This document shows positions 33,188-41,791 of a stretch of DNA of 64,000 nt, piece after piece. Made by a program: the position numbers and the translations under genes. The notes beneath the pieces are model-generated. The model was not told the DNA's origin, searched no databases, and saw only the letters and a list, made by a program, of their open reading frames with translations. The DNA comes from Hydrogenoanaerobacterium saccharovorans (lineage in GTDB: Bacteria > Bacillota > Clostridia > Oscillospirales > Ruminococcaceae), in assembly GCF_003814745.1 (NCBI RefSeq), contig NZ_RKRD01000002.1, positions 1 through 64,000 on the forward strand. The letters are read 5' to 3'. How positions within the stretch are numbered: position 1 is the first letter of the stretch; the number at the start of each line of letters is the position of its first letter.

Positions 33188-34210
33188 TTAGTATTTTCTG
33201 TCATCCTCAGAGAGAACATCAACCAATTTGCCCAAATCCTCGAGCACGCGCCCTGTACCGATAGCAACACAGTCCAGCGGATTTTCGGCAATGTAAACGG
33301 GCATGCCGGTTTCTTCTGCTACCAATTTATCCAAGTTTTTAAGCAGTGCACCCCCGCCTGTAAGTGTAATGCCATGGTCAATGATATCCGCAGAAAGCTC
33401 GGGGGGTGTTCTTTCCAATGTTACTTTAATTGCATCCAAAACAGCAGAGAGAGGATCTTCGAGTGCGTCGCGAATTTCGGCAGGAGTAATGTAGATATTT
33501 TTGGGCAAACCATCTACAAGGTTTCTGCCCTTGATTTCCATCGGTTCTTCATCTTCGTAAGGGTAAGCAGAACCGATGTTGATTTTAATTGCTTCAGCGG
33601 TTCTTTCGCCGATGAGAAGGTTGTACTTTTTCTTGACATATTGAATGATCGAAAGATCGAATTCGTCGCCGCCCACGCGCACCGAACGTGCTGCAACAAT
33701 GCCGCCGAGCGAGATTACCGCAACTTCGCTGGTACCGCCGCCGATATCAACCACCATGCTGCCGGTAGCCTCGGCAACAGGCATACCTGCACCGATTGCC
33801 GCCGCCATGGGCTCTTCGATGATAGAAACTTGCTTTGCACCCGCTTTTAGGGTTGCCTCTTTTACCGCACGGCGCTCAACAGCGGTTACGCCGGATGGGA
33901 TGCAGATGACAACACGCGGTCTTGCAAAAGAAGAATTGTTAAATACCTTTTTAATAAAGATTTCGAGCATACTTGCAGTGATGTCAAAATCGGCGATAAC
34001 GCCGTCTTTTAAAGGACGAACCGCAACGATAGAACCGGGGGTTCTGCCGATGACGTCTTTGGCCTCTTGTCCTACATATCTAACTCGGTCAGAGCGGGTA
34101 TCTACCGCAACGACAGAGGGCTCACGCATAATAATGCCTTTTCCCTTCATAAAGATGAGGGTATTTGCTGTACCAAGATCGATACCGATATCCTTTGTAA
34201 AAGAAAACAT
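33188..34210 (-). CDS. mreB: Rod shape-determining protein MreB
   Basis: The product is 340 aa from ATG 34210, which follows AAAGGGGAAG; the longer frame to 34255 has no such site. Actin-fold signatures: DIGIDLGTANTLIFMKGKGI, PSVVAVD, RPLKDGVIADFD, EEPMAAAIGAGMPV, GSMVVDIGGGTSEVAVISLGG and ITLTGGGALLKNLD. It polymerises under the membrane to direct lateral wall synthesis. It has its own promoter (34308-34336), and a hairpin separates it from mreC. Confidence 0.97.
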   Translation of the reverse strand: MFSFTKDIGIDLGTANTLIFMKGKGIIMREPSVVAVDTRSDRVRYVGQEAKDVIGRTPGSIVAVRPLKDGVIADFDITASMLEIFIKKVFNNSSFARPRVVICIPSGVTAVERRAVKEATLKAGAKQVSIIEEPMAAAIGAGMPVAEATGSMVVDIGGGTSEVAVISLGGIVAARSVRVGGDEFDLSIIQYVKKKYNLLIGERTAEAIKINIGSAYPYEDEEPMEIKGRNLVDGLPKNIYITPAEIRDALEDPLSAVLDAIKVTLERTPPELSADIIDHGITLTGGGALLKNLDKLVAEETGMPVYIAENPLDCVAIGTGRVLEDLGKLVDVLSEDDRKY

Positions 34211-34307
34211 ATGGCTTCCCCTTTCGCGGCGAGGTGCCGCAGCTGATTCGTTCAAACAACTATTTATAAGTAATGATTTTTACTCAGACTTTTTCATTGT
34301 CCATAAT

Positions 34308-34336
34308 ATTATACCCCTAAAACGAGATTTCCACAA
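34308..34336 (-). promoter_or_regulatory. mreB promoter
   Basis: Minus strand TTGTGG (34331-34336), 17 bp, TATAAT (34308-34313), within the short maf-mreB gap. Confidence 0.6.
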
Positions 34337-34368
34337 TATTTAACGGCATTTTTAATTGTAAACAAATA

Positions 34369-34938
34369 CTAAACTTTGCTTTCGCCATTGATTTTAGCAA
34401 GTTCTCGCTTCAGCCGCGCAACCGGGAGACCCATTACATTAAAAAAATCGCCCTCTATTTTTTCTACAAGTATACTGCCCTCGCCCTGAATGCCGTATGC
34501 CCCCGCTTTGTCAAACGGTTCTTCGGTTTCAATGTAATTATCTATTTCTTGCGCAGTAAGAGGATAAAACCATACTTTGGTGCATTGTGTAAACGATACC
34601 GCTGTTTGTTTAAAACGCAGCGACACACCGGTATAAACCTGATGTTCTCTGCCCGAAAGTAAGGCCAGCATGCGTTTCGCATCATCCGCGTTTTGGGGTT
34701 TGCCGAGTATTTCACCATCCACCGCTACAACGGTATCGGCACCGATAATCAGGTCGTTGGGGCGGTTTTTTTGCACATGCAGTGTTTTTTGTTTTGCAAG
34801 CAGCTCGCCTACATCGCAAGGTGCTGTTCCCTGAGGAATTACCTCTTCAATATCAGCAGGAATCACCTGAAAATCTTTATAGATATGTGCCAGCAGCTCT
34901 CTGCGCCGCGGCGAACCCGAAGCCAAAATAACGTCCAT
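34369..34938 (-). CDS. maf: Maf-family nucleoside triphosphate pyrophosphatase
   Basis: The product is 189 aa with Maf motifs LASGSPRRRELL (residues 5-16), IGADTVVAVDGEILGKP, SGREHQVYTGV, and DKAGAYGIQGEGSILVEKIEGDFFNVMGLP. The enzyme hydrolyses dTTP/UTP or modified pyrimidine nucleotides as a house-cleaning activity. Maf genes often neighbour mreBCD in Firmicutes, as here. Start ATG behind AAGGAGG. Confidence 0.93.
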   Translation of the reverse strand: MDVILASGSPRRRELLAHIYKDFQVIPADIEEVIPQGTAPCDVGELLAKQKTLHVQKNRPNDLIIGADTVVAVDGEILGKPQNADDAKRMLALLSGREHQVYTGVSLRFKQTAVSFTQCTKVWFYPLTAQEIDNYIETEEPFDKAGAYGIQGEGSILVEKIEGDFFNVMGLPVARLKRELAKINGESKV

Positions 34939-35004
34939 GCTGTTTTCCTCCTTTTAAAAAGCTTTTATGTATGCACGATAGTTTTGTTTTTGTGTTATTT
35001 AAAG

Positions 35005-35274
35005 TCAAAGCCGATTTACCAAGCCTTTATACATAAAGATAGAAAGAATCACACAAATAATTTGCGCGATATTAATGCCAAACTCAAAGCCAAATGCGAG
35101 TTTGAGCACCGACAAATCAAGAATCATGGGGTTGGCTACATCAATGCCGATACTGTTGCCGTAAGAAAGCCAGCTGAGAATCGGCATATCTGCCGTAACC
35201 TTTGCAAGCAGTGCACCTACAATGACACCTGCAAGCAGCATAAAAATGAGCATCAAATTCTTTTTCCACTTCAT
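35005..35274 (-). CDS. DUF4321-type small membrane protein
   Basis: The product is 89 aa with two hydrophobic segments (LMLIFMLLAGVIVGALLAKVTA and IAQIICVILSIFMYKGLV) around an outward loop (PILSWLSYGNSIGIDVANPMILDLSVLKLAFGFEFGINI). The pattern fits DUF4321 proteins, which lie beside maf/mreB in many Clostridia. Function is unknown; position suggests an envelope role. ATG behind GGGGGAAG. Confidence 0.75.
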   Translation of the reverse strand: MKWKKNLMLIFMLLAGVIVGALLAKVTADMPILSWLSYGNSIGIDVANPMILDLSVLKLAFGFEFGINIAQIICVILSIFMYKGLVNRL

Positions 35275-35304
35275 TTTGTCTTCCCCCTGTAAAATACCTG
35301 CTGT

Positions 35305-35748
35305 CTAATCGCCTATGCCTGTGCTGCCAAACCCGCCTTCGCCGCGCTCGGTATCGTCAAGCGCTGTACATTCTTCCAATTTCGGGTGCAGTACCGGCGC
35401 GATTACCATTTGGGCAATGCGGTCGTTTGGGTTTACAGTAAACGCCTGTGATGAATAATTAGTAAGCCCTACAATAATTTCGCCGCGATAATCGGCATCG
35501 ATAACACCCACGCAGTTTGCGGGTACAATGCCGTGCTTGATACCAAGCCCGCTGCGCGCATACACAAATGCGGCACATTCGGCGTTGGGCAGTGCGATTG
35601 CAAGCCCCGTACCGATTTTACACGTTTGCCCCGCTGCAATGGTAACGGGTGCATCGATGCATGCATGTAAATCGTAGCCTGCACTGCCTCCGGTTGCATT
35701 TTGGGGGATTTGTGCGCCTTCGCGCAGTTTTTTTATTTTAAGCGTCAT
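35305..35748 (-). CDS. dut: dUTP diphosphatase
   Basis: The product is 147 aa. The five conserved trimeric dUTPase motifs are present: SAGYDLHA, ARSGLGIKHGI, NCVGVIDADYRGEI, NDRIAQMVI and RGEGGFGSTG at the C-terminus. It hydrolyses dUTP to dUMP and PPi. It lies 30 bp from the DUF4321 gene on the same strand. Confidence 0.95.
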   Translation of the reverse strand: MTLKIKKLREGAQIPQNATGGSAGYDLHACIDAPVTIAAGQTCKIGTGLAIALPNAECAAFVYARSGLGIKHGIVPANCVGVIDADYRGEIIVGLTNYSSQAFTVNPNDRIAQMVIAPVLHPKLEECTALDDTERGEGGFGSTGIGD

Positions 35749-35781
35749 AATTTTCTCCGTTCTGTTTTTCTGAAAAGGGGC

Positions 35782-36420
35782 TTATACCTGACTTGTTTGT
35801 GCAGGCAAACCCGCAATGTGACTGTGGACGCGCTGCATAATCATATCCAATGCAACAATGTTTCGCCCGCCCTCCAGCACAATAATATCCGCGGCACGCT
35901 TGCTTGGTTCCACAAACTGCTCGTGCATCGGTTTTACGGTATCGAGGTACTGGTTTACCACCGATTCCAAGCTGCGTTTGCGTTCCAACACATCGCGCAT
36001 AATGCGCCGCAAAATACGTACATCCGCATCGGTATCCACAAAAATTTTAATATCCATCAAATCGCGCAACTCTTGGTTTTGGAAAATGAGAATACCCTCA
36101 ACAATAATCACTTTGGTGGGGTGTATTTCCACCGTTTTATCGGTGCGGTTATGGATGGAATAATCGTAAACCGGACAGCGCACACTTTCGCCGCGCCGCA
36201 GCCGATTTACGTGTTCAATCATCAGTTCGGTGTCAAACGCATCGGGGTGGTCGTAATTCAGCTTGCTGCGCTCGTCATAAGTCATTCCATCGTGCTGCTT
36301 ATAATAATTATCGTGGTAAATAATACTCACATCATCGCCAAATCGCTCTTTCAGCCGCTCGGTAAGCGTAGTTTTTCCACTGCCGGTGCCACCCGCAATA
36401 CCAATAATCATAATACCCAT
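35782..36420 (-). CDS. udk: Uridine kinase
   Basis: The product is 212 aa. P-loop GIAGGTGSGKTT, SIIYHDNYYKQ, YDHPDAFDTELM, VIVEGILIF, DADVRILRRIMRDVLERKRS and VEPSKRAADIIV match the Udk family. It phosphorylates uridine and cytidine with ATP or GTP. ATG 36420 has GGAGGG 7 nt upstream. It lies in a loose minus-strand series with dut and the U32 protein. Confidence 0.93.
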   Translation of the reverse strand: MGIMIIGIAGGTGSGKTTLTERLKERFGDDVSIIYHDNYYKQHDGMTYDERSKLNYDHPDAFDTELMIEHVNRLRRGESVRCPVYDYSIHNRTDKTVEIHPTKVIIVEGILIFQNQELRDLMDIKIFVDTDADVRILRRIMRDVLERKRSLESVVNQYLDTVKPMHEQFVEPSKRAADIIVLEGGRNIVALDMIMQRVHSHIAGLPAQTSQV

Positions 36421-36443
36421 TCAATTACCCTCCGTATATTTTG

Positions 36444-38564
36444 CTATTGGATATTCCTATAGTATAGCCCACGCGTGATGTTTTCCCGTTTTCCGCCGTG
36501 TTGGTACTCATAAATCAATCGCGCGCACTCCTGTTGTGTTTCGGCGGTAAAGTACAACGTAAGAAAAGAAACCCCCGCCAGTTCGGGCAGCCTGTCCGCT
36601 AAATAAAGCGGCACATGGTTAAACACTTCGGTCATCTTTTTGGTTCCGCCGCATCCAACCAAAAAGCCGTTGCCCAATCGGTCGTACATTTTTGTCATAC
36701 CATTACAGCTTGCACAATCTTTTTCAAGTTTAACGGGGCAATTGCGGGTAATCATCAGCGGTAAATGCCCATATGCTATCATACCATAAGGTACAGAATC
36801 GGCAAGTCGTTTTATATCGTTTAAGTTCAGTTCATACGATACAGTAATGTCCTTGCAGCCAAGCGCGGCGTACGCCCCAAGTGCATAGCTGTTGGTAATA
36901 TTGAGCGCAAAATCGCCCATTACGTTAAACCCCTGCTGCTTTGCGGCATACACCCCGCCCATATTGCCCGCCAAGATACGGGTAACCCCTTTTTGCTTGA
37001 GTGTATCCAGCGCAGGCTGAATATCGCGGTAATTTTCAAAATCGATGCGAGGCAGTTCCGCCACCAGTTTTTCTAAAACCGCTTGGTCGGTTACCTTTGC
37101 CGCCTCTTTTACCGGCAGAATAATAGCTTCCAGTTGGTTGATTGCAGCCAATGGAATCTGCTGCAAATTGGCAAATCTGCCTCTAATTTTATACTTAATG
37201 TTATATTTATCTTTATTTATACTCAAATTGTCTTGATTTAGGGGGTAGTAAGGGATTGATTTTGCCGCTGCACGCAGCTCTGTTATTTTCTCAATCGCTT
37301 CGCGGCGCAAAACATTCAATCGCGATACAGGCATCATCAAACGGGCAGCACCCGCAGGCAATTCGGTACTTTCCCCCTGCGCTGCAATTTGGGTATCCCC
37401 CGTTTCGGCGCCATAACAGATAGTAAGCTTTTCAATTTTATATGGGGTGCCGCCCAGCTTTGCCATGCTCTGCAAAATCATTTCGGGCGTGGTGGGTTTA
37501 TTTACCGCAAGCTGCGGGCACTCCCCCTCGGCGGTGACGGAATTACCATCTTCGTCGGTGAGTGTAAGAACCGCAGGCTTGTCCTTTTGCAGCACAAAGC
37601 TACCCGCAAGCGCCACACGCGGCACCTCTTTGCGGTAAAGCTGTGCAAGGTCTTTGAGAACACTGTCTGCCGAAACCACATCTTCTTTGCCGCGAACACC
37701 AAACATGTCGTTGCCAAGGCGTGCATTGTAATAACCCTGAGTAAAACCAGAGCGAGAAAATACTGCTTGTAAAGTATCCATATCCACAAAATCGCCTTTT
37801 AATGCGTTTTTGCAGGCAGTCACCGCTGCGGCAACATATTCGGGGCGCTTCATCCTGCCCTCTATTTTTATTGAGGTTACCCCCAAATCGCTCAGCTCGT
37901 TTAATTGCTGCACCAACGACATGTCTTTTAGCGACAGGTTGTACGCGCCCTTTTTCTGCACGTAAAAAGGCAGCCGGCACGGTTGGGCGCAAAGCCCGCG
38001 GTTGCCGCTGCGTTCGCCAATAATGGAACTCATATAGCATTGCCCCGACACACACATGCAAAGTGCGCCGTGCACAAAAACTTCGGTTTCAAGGGTAGTG
38101 CCCTGCACTACCTCAGCTATTTCTTGTTTGCTCATTTCGCGGGCAAGCACAACGCGCGAAAAGCCCAGTTCTTCCAGCTGCTTTGCGCCTGCAAGGTTGT
38201 GTACCGCAAGCTGTGTGGATGCATGCATGCAAAGGTTGGGTGCCATTTTGCGAATCAGGCTTGCCAAACCCAAATCCTGCACAATCACAGCATCTATGCC
38301 CAAATCACATGCGGTTTTTACCAGTGCAAGCGCTTCTTCAACCTCTTTTTCAAGCACTACAATGTTGAGTGTAAGGTGCACCTTTACCCCGTGAATATGG
38401 CAATACTCTACCGCTTCACGCAAGGCATCGCCGGCAAAATTTGCAGCATTTCGCCTTGCATTCAATGCAGCTCCGCCAAGGTAAACCGCATCTGCACCGC
38501 AGATTACAGCAGCTGTCAACTGTTCTTGCGCGCCAACCGGCGCTAAAATTTCAATTTTATTCAT
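36444..38564 (-). CDS. U32-family peptidase/hydroxylase-like protein (RlhA/TrhP relatives)
   Basis: The product is 706 aa. The N-terminal U32 domain shows APVGAQEQLTAAVICGADAVYLGG, MHASTQLAVHN and the signature ETEVFVHGALCMCVSGQCYMS with SGNRGLCAQPCRLPF, whose Cys residues likely bind an Fe-S cluster. The C-terminal half resembles the DUF3656-containing long U32 class, with more Cys (CPVKLEKDCASCNGM). Members hydroxylate 23S rRNA or tRNA using prephenate-derived chemistry (RlhA, TrhP), though the family was named as peptidase. It directly follows zapA (TAGATG junction). Confidence 0.88.
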   Translation of the reverse strand: MNKIEILAPVGAQEQLTAAVICGADAVYLGGAALNARRNAANFAGDALREAVEYCHIHGVKVHLTLNIVVLEKEVEEALALVKTACDLGIDAVIVQDLGLASLIRKMAPNLCMHASTQLAVHNLAGAKQLEELGFSRVVLAREMSKQEIAEVVQGTTLETEVFVHGALCMCVSGQCYMSSIIGERSGNRGLCAQPCRLPFYVQKKGAYNLSLKDMSLVQQLNELSDLGVTSIKIEGRMKRPEYVAAAVTACKNALKGDFVDMDTLQAVFSRSGFTQGYYNARLGNDMFGVRGKEDVVSADSVLKDLAQLYRKEVPRVALAGSFVLQKDKPAVLTLTDEDGNSVTAEGECPQLAVNKPTTPEMILQSMAKLGGTPYKIEKLTICYGAETGDTQIAAQGESTELPAGAARLMMPVSRLNVLRREAIEKITELRAAAKSIPYYPLNQDNLSINKDKYNIKYKIRGRFANLQQIPLAAINQLEAIILPVKEAAKVTDQAVLEKLVAELPRIDFENYRDIQPALDTLKQKGVTRILAGNMGGVYAAKQQGFNVMGDFALNITNSYALGAYAALGCKDITVSYELNLNDIKRLADSVPYGMIAYGHLPLMITRNCPVKLEKDCASCNGMTKMYDRLGNGFLVGCGGTKKMTEVFNHVPLYLADRLPELAGVSFLTLYFTAETQQECARLIYEYQHGGKRENITRGLYYRNIQ

Positions 38565-38915
38565 CTATTCGTTTTGCCCTCGTTTTACCATTTCTAGTTC
38601 GCGCTTTAAGCGCGCAATCTCACGTTTTGCTTCATCTGCTTCAATGCGTGCCCTGCCCGCGTCCTCAAGATAAGAATTGATTTGTCCGCGCAGATGGTCG
38701 GAATTTTGCTCCGCCTCTTTGTATGCATCTAAAAAGTTCAGTGCAGTCAGCGCAAGGGCCTCGTTAAAAGTGAGGTTCTGCGCACTGTCCATCAGTTCCT
38801 TCACACTGGCATCAATGGTATTGCCCAGCTCTTTGATATACTTTTCATCTTTTTTGCTGGTGATGATAAACTTCGCCCCGTATATCTCAATTCTTACTCT
38901 GTTGATGGTATCCAT
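38565..38915 (-). CDS. zapA: Cell division protein ZapA
   Basis: The product is 116 aa. An N-terminal ZapA globular domain (NRVRIEIYGAKFIITSKKDEKYIKELGNTID) is followed by a long helix and coiled coil (FLDAYKEAEQNSDHLRGQINSYLEDAGRARIEADEAKREIARLKRELEMVKR). ZapA bundles FtsZ filaments at midcell. ATG behind AGGAGG. It starts the zapA-U32 unit. A TATAAT on the minus strand lies in the 38916-39326 gap. Confidence 0.9.
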   Translation of the reverse strand: MDTINRVRIEIYGAKFIITSKKDEKYIKELGNTIDASVKELMDSAQNLTFNEALALTALNFLDAYKEAEQNSDHLRGQINSYLEDAGRARIEADEAKREIARLKRELEMVKRGQNE

Positions 38916-39326
38916 ATCGTTTAACCTCCTGTATTTTTGGCGGTATACACCGCATTGTACTGCTCTTTATAATCTATTTCATTATAATCCATTTTTCATT
39001 AATTAGAAAGTATGTATCTCTATAAATTTGAATTTGTTTGCACAGCCTGATGTATAATTTGCATTCGATTTTTGTTTGATTCCATACTGTTCTTGTACAA
39101 AAATTATATAAAAACTCGAAATGTGCCGTTTTTTGCTTTTGATAAGGCGTTTTGTCCATAAACCCAAACCCAAATTATATTGTCTTTTTTGCCAAATCTG
39201 TATATAATTTAATATGCAAGCAACCCTAAATGTTACCCCTTGTAATGTTATTTTACAGGTTCTTCTTGCACCGCGCAAAAAGGAGAGCCTGTTTTTATCT
39301 GATAGACATCCTTACAGCGCGGAGAA
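38916..39326. other. Divergent AT-rich region between zapA and glgP
   Basis: 411 bp with no credible gene; a 91-codon frame across it (39003-39278, minus) lacks a ribosome site and family features. It holds the zapA promoter (minus-strand TATAAT about 38980) and the glgP promoter (39180-39208). The roughly 115-nt glgP leader contains an imperfect inverted repeat ACAGGTTC ... GAGCCTGT. Confidence 0.6.
39180..39208 (+). promoter_or_regulatory. glgP promoter
   Basis: TTGTCT (39180-39185), 17 bp, TATAAT (39203-39208). Confidence 0.6.
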
Positions 39327-41735
39327 ATGGCGGTTGATCACATGAAGCATCTTACAAAACACGAACTCAAAACCAGTATCGAAAACAAACTGGTAAACGC
39401 ACTCGGTGTGGATACCGAAACCGCATCTGACGCCCTTTATTACAAGGCACTTTCCATGGTGGTTGTAGATTATTTACAAGAAAAGCACAAACGCTTTGCG
39501 GTTGATACCAATTCCAACGGTAAAAAACAGGTGTATTACCTTTGCATGGAGTTTTTAATGGGCAGAAGCCTGAAAAACAGCCTTTACAACCTTGAGATCG
39601 TAAACAATGTGCGCGATGCACTGAACGATTTTGGCGTAAAGCTTGATAAATTGTACGATTACGAACCGGATGCAGGGTTGGGTAACGGCGGTTTAGGCCG
39701 TTTGGGCGCCTGTTTTTTAGATGCGCTTGCAACACTCGATTACCCCGCAACCGGTTACTCCATCTGCTACGAGTACGGCATTTTTAAACAAAAGATTGTA
39801 GACGGCTGGCAAACCGAGCTGCCCGACTACTGGCTGCCGGGCGGAGAGGTTTGGCTCTCGCCCCGCCCCGAAAAAGCCGTTGACGTACATTTTGGCGGCG
39901 AAGTAGAAGAATTTTGGGATAACAACTACCATCACGTCAATTACAAAAACTACACCACCGTCAAAGCTGTACCATACGATATGTATGTAAGCGGGTACGA
40001 CAGCAAAGGGGTGTCGCGCCTGCGTTTATGGAAGGCTACCGCATCGGGGTTGGATATGGACAGTTTCAACCGCGGCGATTACATTTCGGCGTTGGGAGCA
40101 AATTCGATGGCAGAGGTTATCAGCAAGGTGCTGTACCCCAACGACAACCACAACGAGGGCAAAAGCCTGCGTCTGCGTCAGCAGTATTTTATGGTTGCTG
40201 CATCGGTGGGCGATATTATCAACCGCCATATGGCAACCTACGGCACGCTCGATAATCTGGCTGAAAAAGTTGCCATCCACATCAATGACACCCACCCCAC
40301 GCTTGCCATCCCTGAATTGATGCGCATTTTACTGGATGACTGCGGTTACAGCTGGGACGTTGCCTGGAACACCGTAACACAGGTGTTTGCCTATACCAAC
40401 CACACCGTTATGAGCGAGGCACTTGAAAAATGGAACGAGGATTTGTTCGCCTCGATGCTGCCCCGCATTTATCAGATCATCAAAGAGATGAACAACCGCT
40501 TTACCTACGATTTGTATAACACCTATCATCTCGACCACCCTACCGTGGAGCGTATGGCGATTATTGCAAACCGTACCATTCATATGGCAAACCTTTGTGT
40601 CATGGCAAGCCACAGTGTCAACGGAGTTTCGGCACTGCACAGCGATATTATCAAAAAAGATGTATTCAACAGCTTTTACAATATTATGCCGCAAAAATTT
40701 ACCAACGTCACCAACGGCATTGCGTCCCGCCGCTGGCTGTATCAAAGCAATGAGGGGCTTACCCAATTGTTGAGAGAAACCATTGGCAGCGGCTTTATGC
40801 ACGATATGAGCGAGCTGAAAAAGTTCAATCAATTTGCCGATGATAAAAGCGTGCTAGATGTACTTGCCAAGGTAAAGCTGCAAAACAAACAGAACTTTGC
40901 CGCTTACATTGAGCGGACGACGGGGGTTGTGATTGACCCAAACTCTATCTTTGACGCACAGGTGAAACGCCTGCACGAATATAAACGTCAGCATCTCAAC
41001 GCACTGCACATCCTTGCCACCTACCAGTGGCTGCAAGAAAACCCCCATGCCGAGGTAACCCCGCATACCTATATCTTTGGTGCAAAAGCGGCGCCCGGGT
41101 ATTTTCTTGCAAAGCAGATTATCAAGCTGATCTGTACTTTGCGCGATGAAATTGAAAAAGACCCTGTTATCCGCGAAAAACTGCGCATTGTCTATCTTGA
41201 AGATTACCGTGTGACACTCAGCGAACTGCTCATGCCCGCATCGGAGGTATCGGAACAGATTTCGCTTGCAGGCACCGAAGCATCGGGTACCGGTAACATG
41301 AAGCTGATGCTGAACGGCGCACTTACCCTTGGCACCTACGACGGTGCAAACATTGAAATTGCACAGCACGCGGGCGAAGAGAATATGTTTATTTTCGGCA
41401 TGCGCGCCGACGAAGTAAAAGAACAAAAGATTTGCTACGACCCGCACGCCATTTACCGCGATAACGCCGTACTGAAACGAGCCCTTGACCAACTGAATAA
41501 AGGCATTGGCGGCAACACATTCCACGATATCTTCCATTCGCTTGTAAACAGCGACCCATACATGGTACTTCGGGATTACGACTCTTATGACGCGGCTCAT
41601 CAGCTTGTGGTACGCACCTATGCCGACAAATACAAGTGGCAGGCAATGTCGCTGCGCAATATTGCCGAATCGGGCTTTTTCTGTGCCGACCGCGCCATTG
41701 GGGAATATGCGCAGAATATTTGGAAATTAAGATAA
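39327..41735 (+). CDS. glgP: Glycogen/maltodextrin phosphorylase
   Basis: The product is 802 aa, full length for GT35. Typical segments: VYYLCMEFLMGRSLKNSLYN, GLGNGGLGRLGACFLDALATL, HINDTHPTLAIPELMRIL, NVTNGIASRRWL, VKRLHEYKRQHLNALH, and the PLP site EASGTGNMKLMLNGALTLGTYDGANIEI. It releases glucose-1-phosphate from alpha-1,4-glucans. The ATG at 39327 has a very close GGAG; ATG 39342 (MKHLTKHELK) is an alternative start. It forms an operon with a cytosolic GH13 enzyme 56 bp downstream. Confidence 0.96.
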   Translation: MAVDHMKHLTKHELKTSIENKLVNALGVDTETASDALYYKALSMVVVDYLQEKHKRFAVDTNSNGKKQVYYLCMEFLMGRSLKNSLYNLEIVNNVRDALNDFGVKLDKLYDYEPDAGLGNGGLGRLGACFLDALATLDYPATGYSICYEYGIFKQKIVDGWQTELPDYWLPGGEVWLSPRPEKAVDVHFGGEVEEFWDNNYHHVNYKNYTTVKAVPYDMYVSGYDSKGVSRLRLWKATASGLDMDSFNRGDYISALGANSMAEVISKVLYPNDNHNEGKSLRLRQQYFMVAASVGDIINRHMATYGTLDNLAEKVAIHINDTHPTLAIPELMRILLDDCGYSWDVAWNTVTQVFAYTNHTVMSEALEKWNEDLFASMLPRIYQIIKEMNNRFTYDLYNTYHLDHPTVERMAIIANRTIHMANLCVMASHSVNGVSALHSDIIKKDVFNSFYNIMPQKFTNVTNGIASRRWLYQSNEGLTQLLRETIGSGFMHDMSELKKFNQFADDKSVLDVLAKVKLQNKQNFAAYIERTTGVVIDPNSIFDAQVKRLHEYKRQHLNALHILATYQWLQENPHAEVTPHTYIFGAKAAPGYFLAKQIIKLICTLRDEIEKDPVIREKLRIVYLEDYRVTLSELLMPASEVSEQISLAGTEASGTGNMKLMLNGALTLGTYDGANIEIAQHAGEENMFIFGMRADEVKEQKICYDPHAIYRDNAVLKRALDQLNKGIGGNTFHDIFHSLVNSDPYMVLRDYDSYDAAHQLVVRTYADKYKWQAMSLRNIAESGFFCADRAIGEYAQNIWKLR

Positions 41736-41791
41736 AGGCAGCCATGTGCTTTCATCATGTTTTGTAAAACGAGTTAGGGGATTTTATTGTT

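Noticed and set aside
39003..39278. A 91-codon gene in the zapA-glgP gap
   Set aside because: No ribosome site, basic and low-quality composition, and it covers the glgP promoter.
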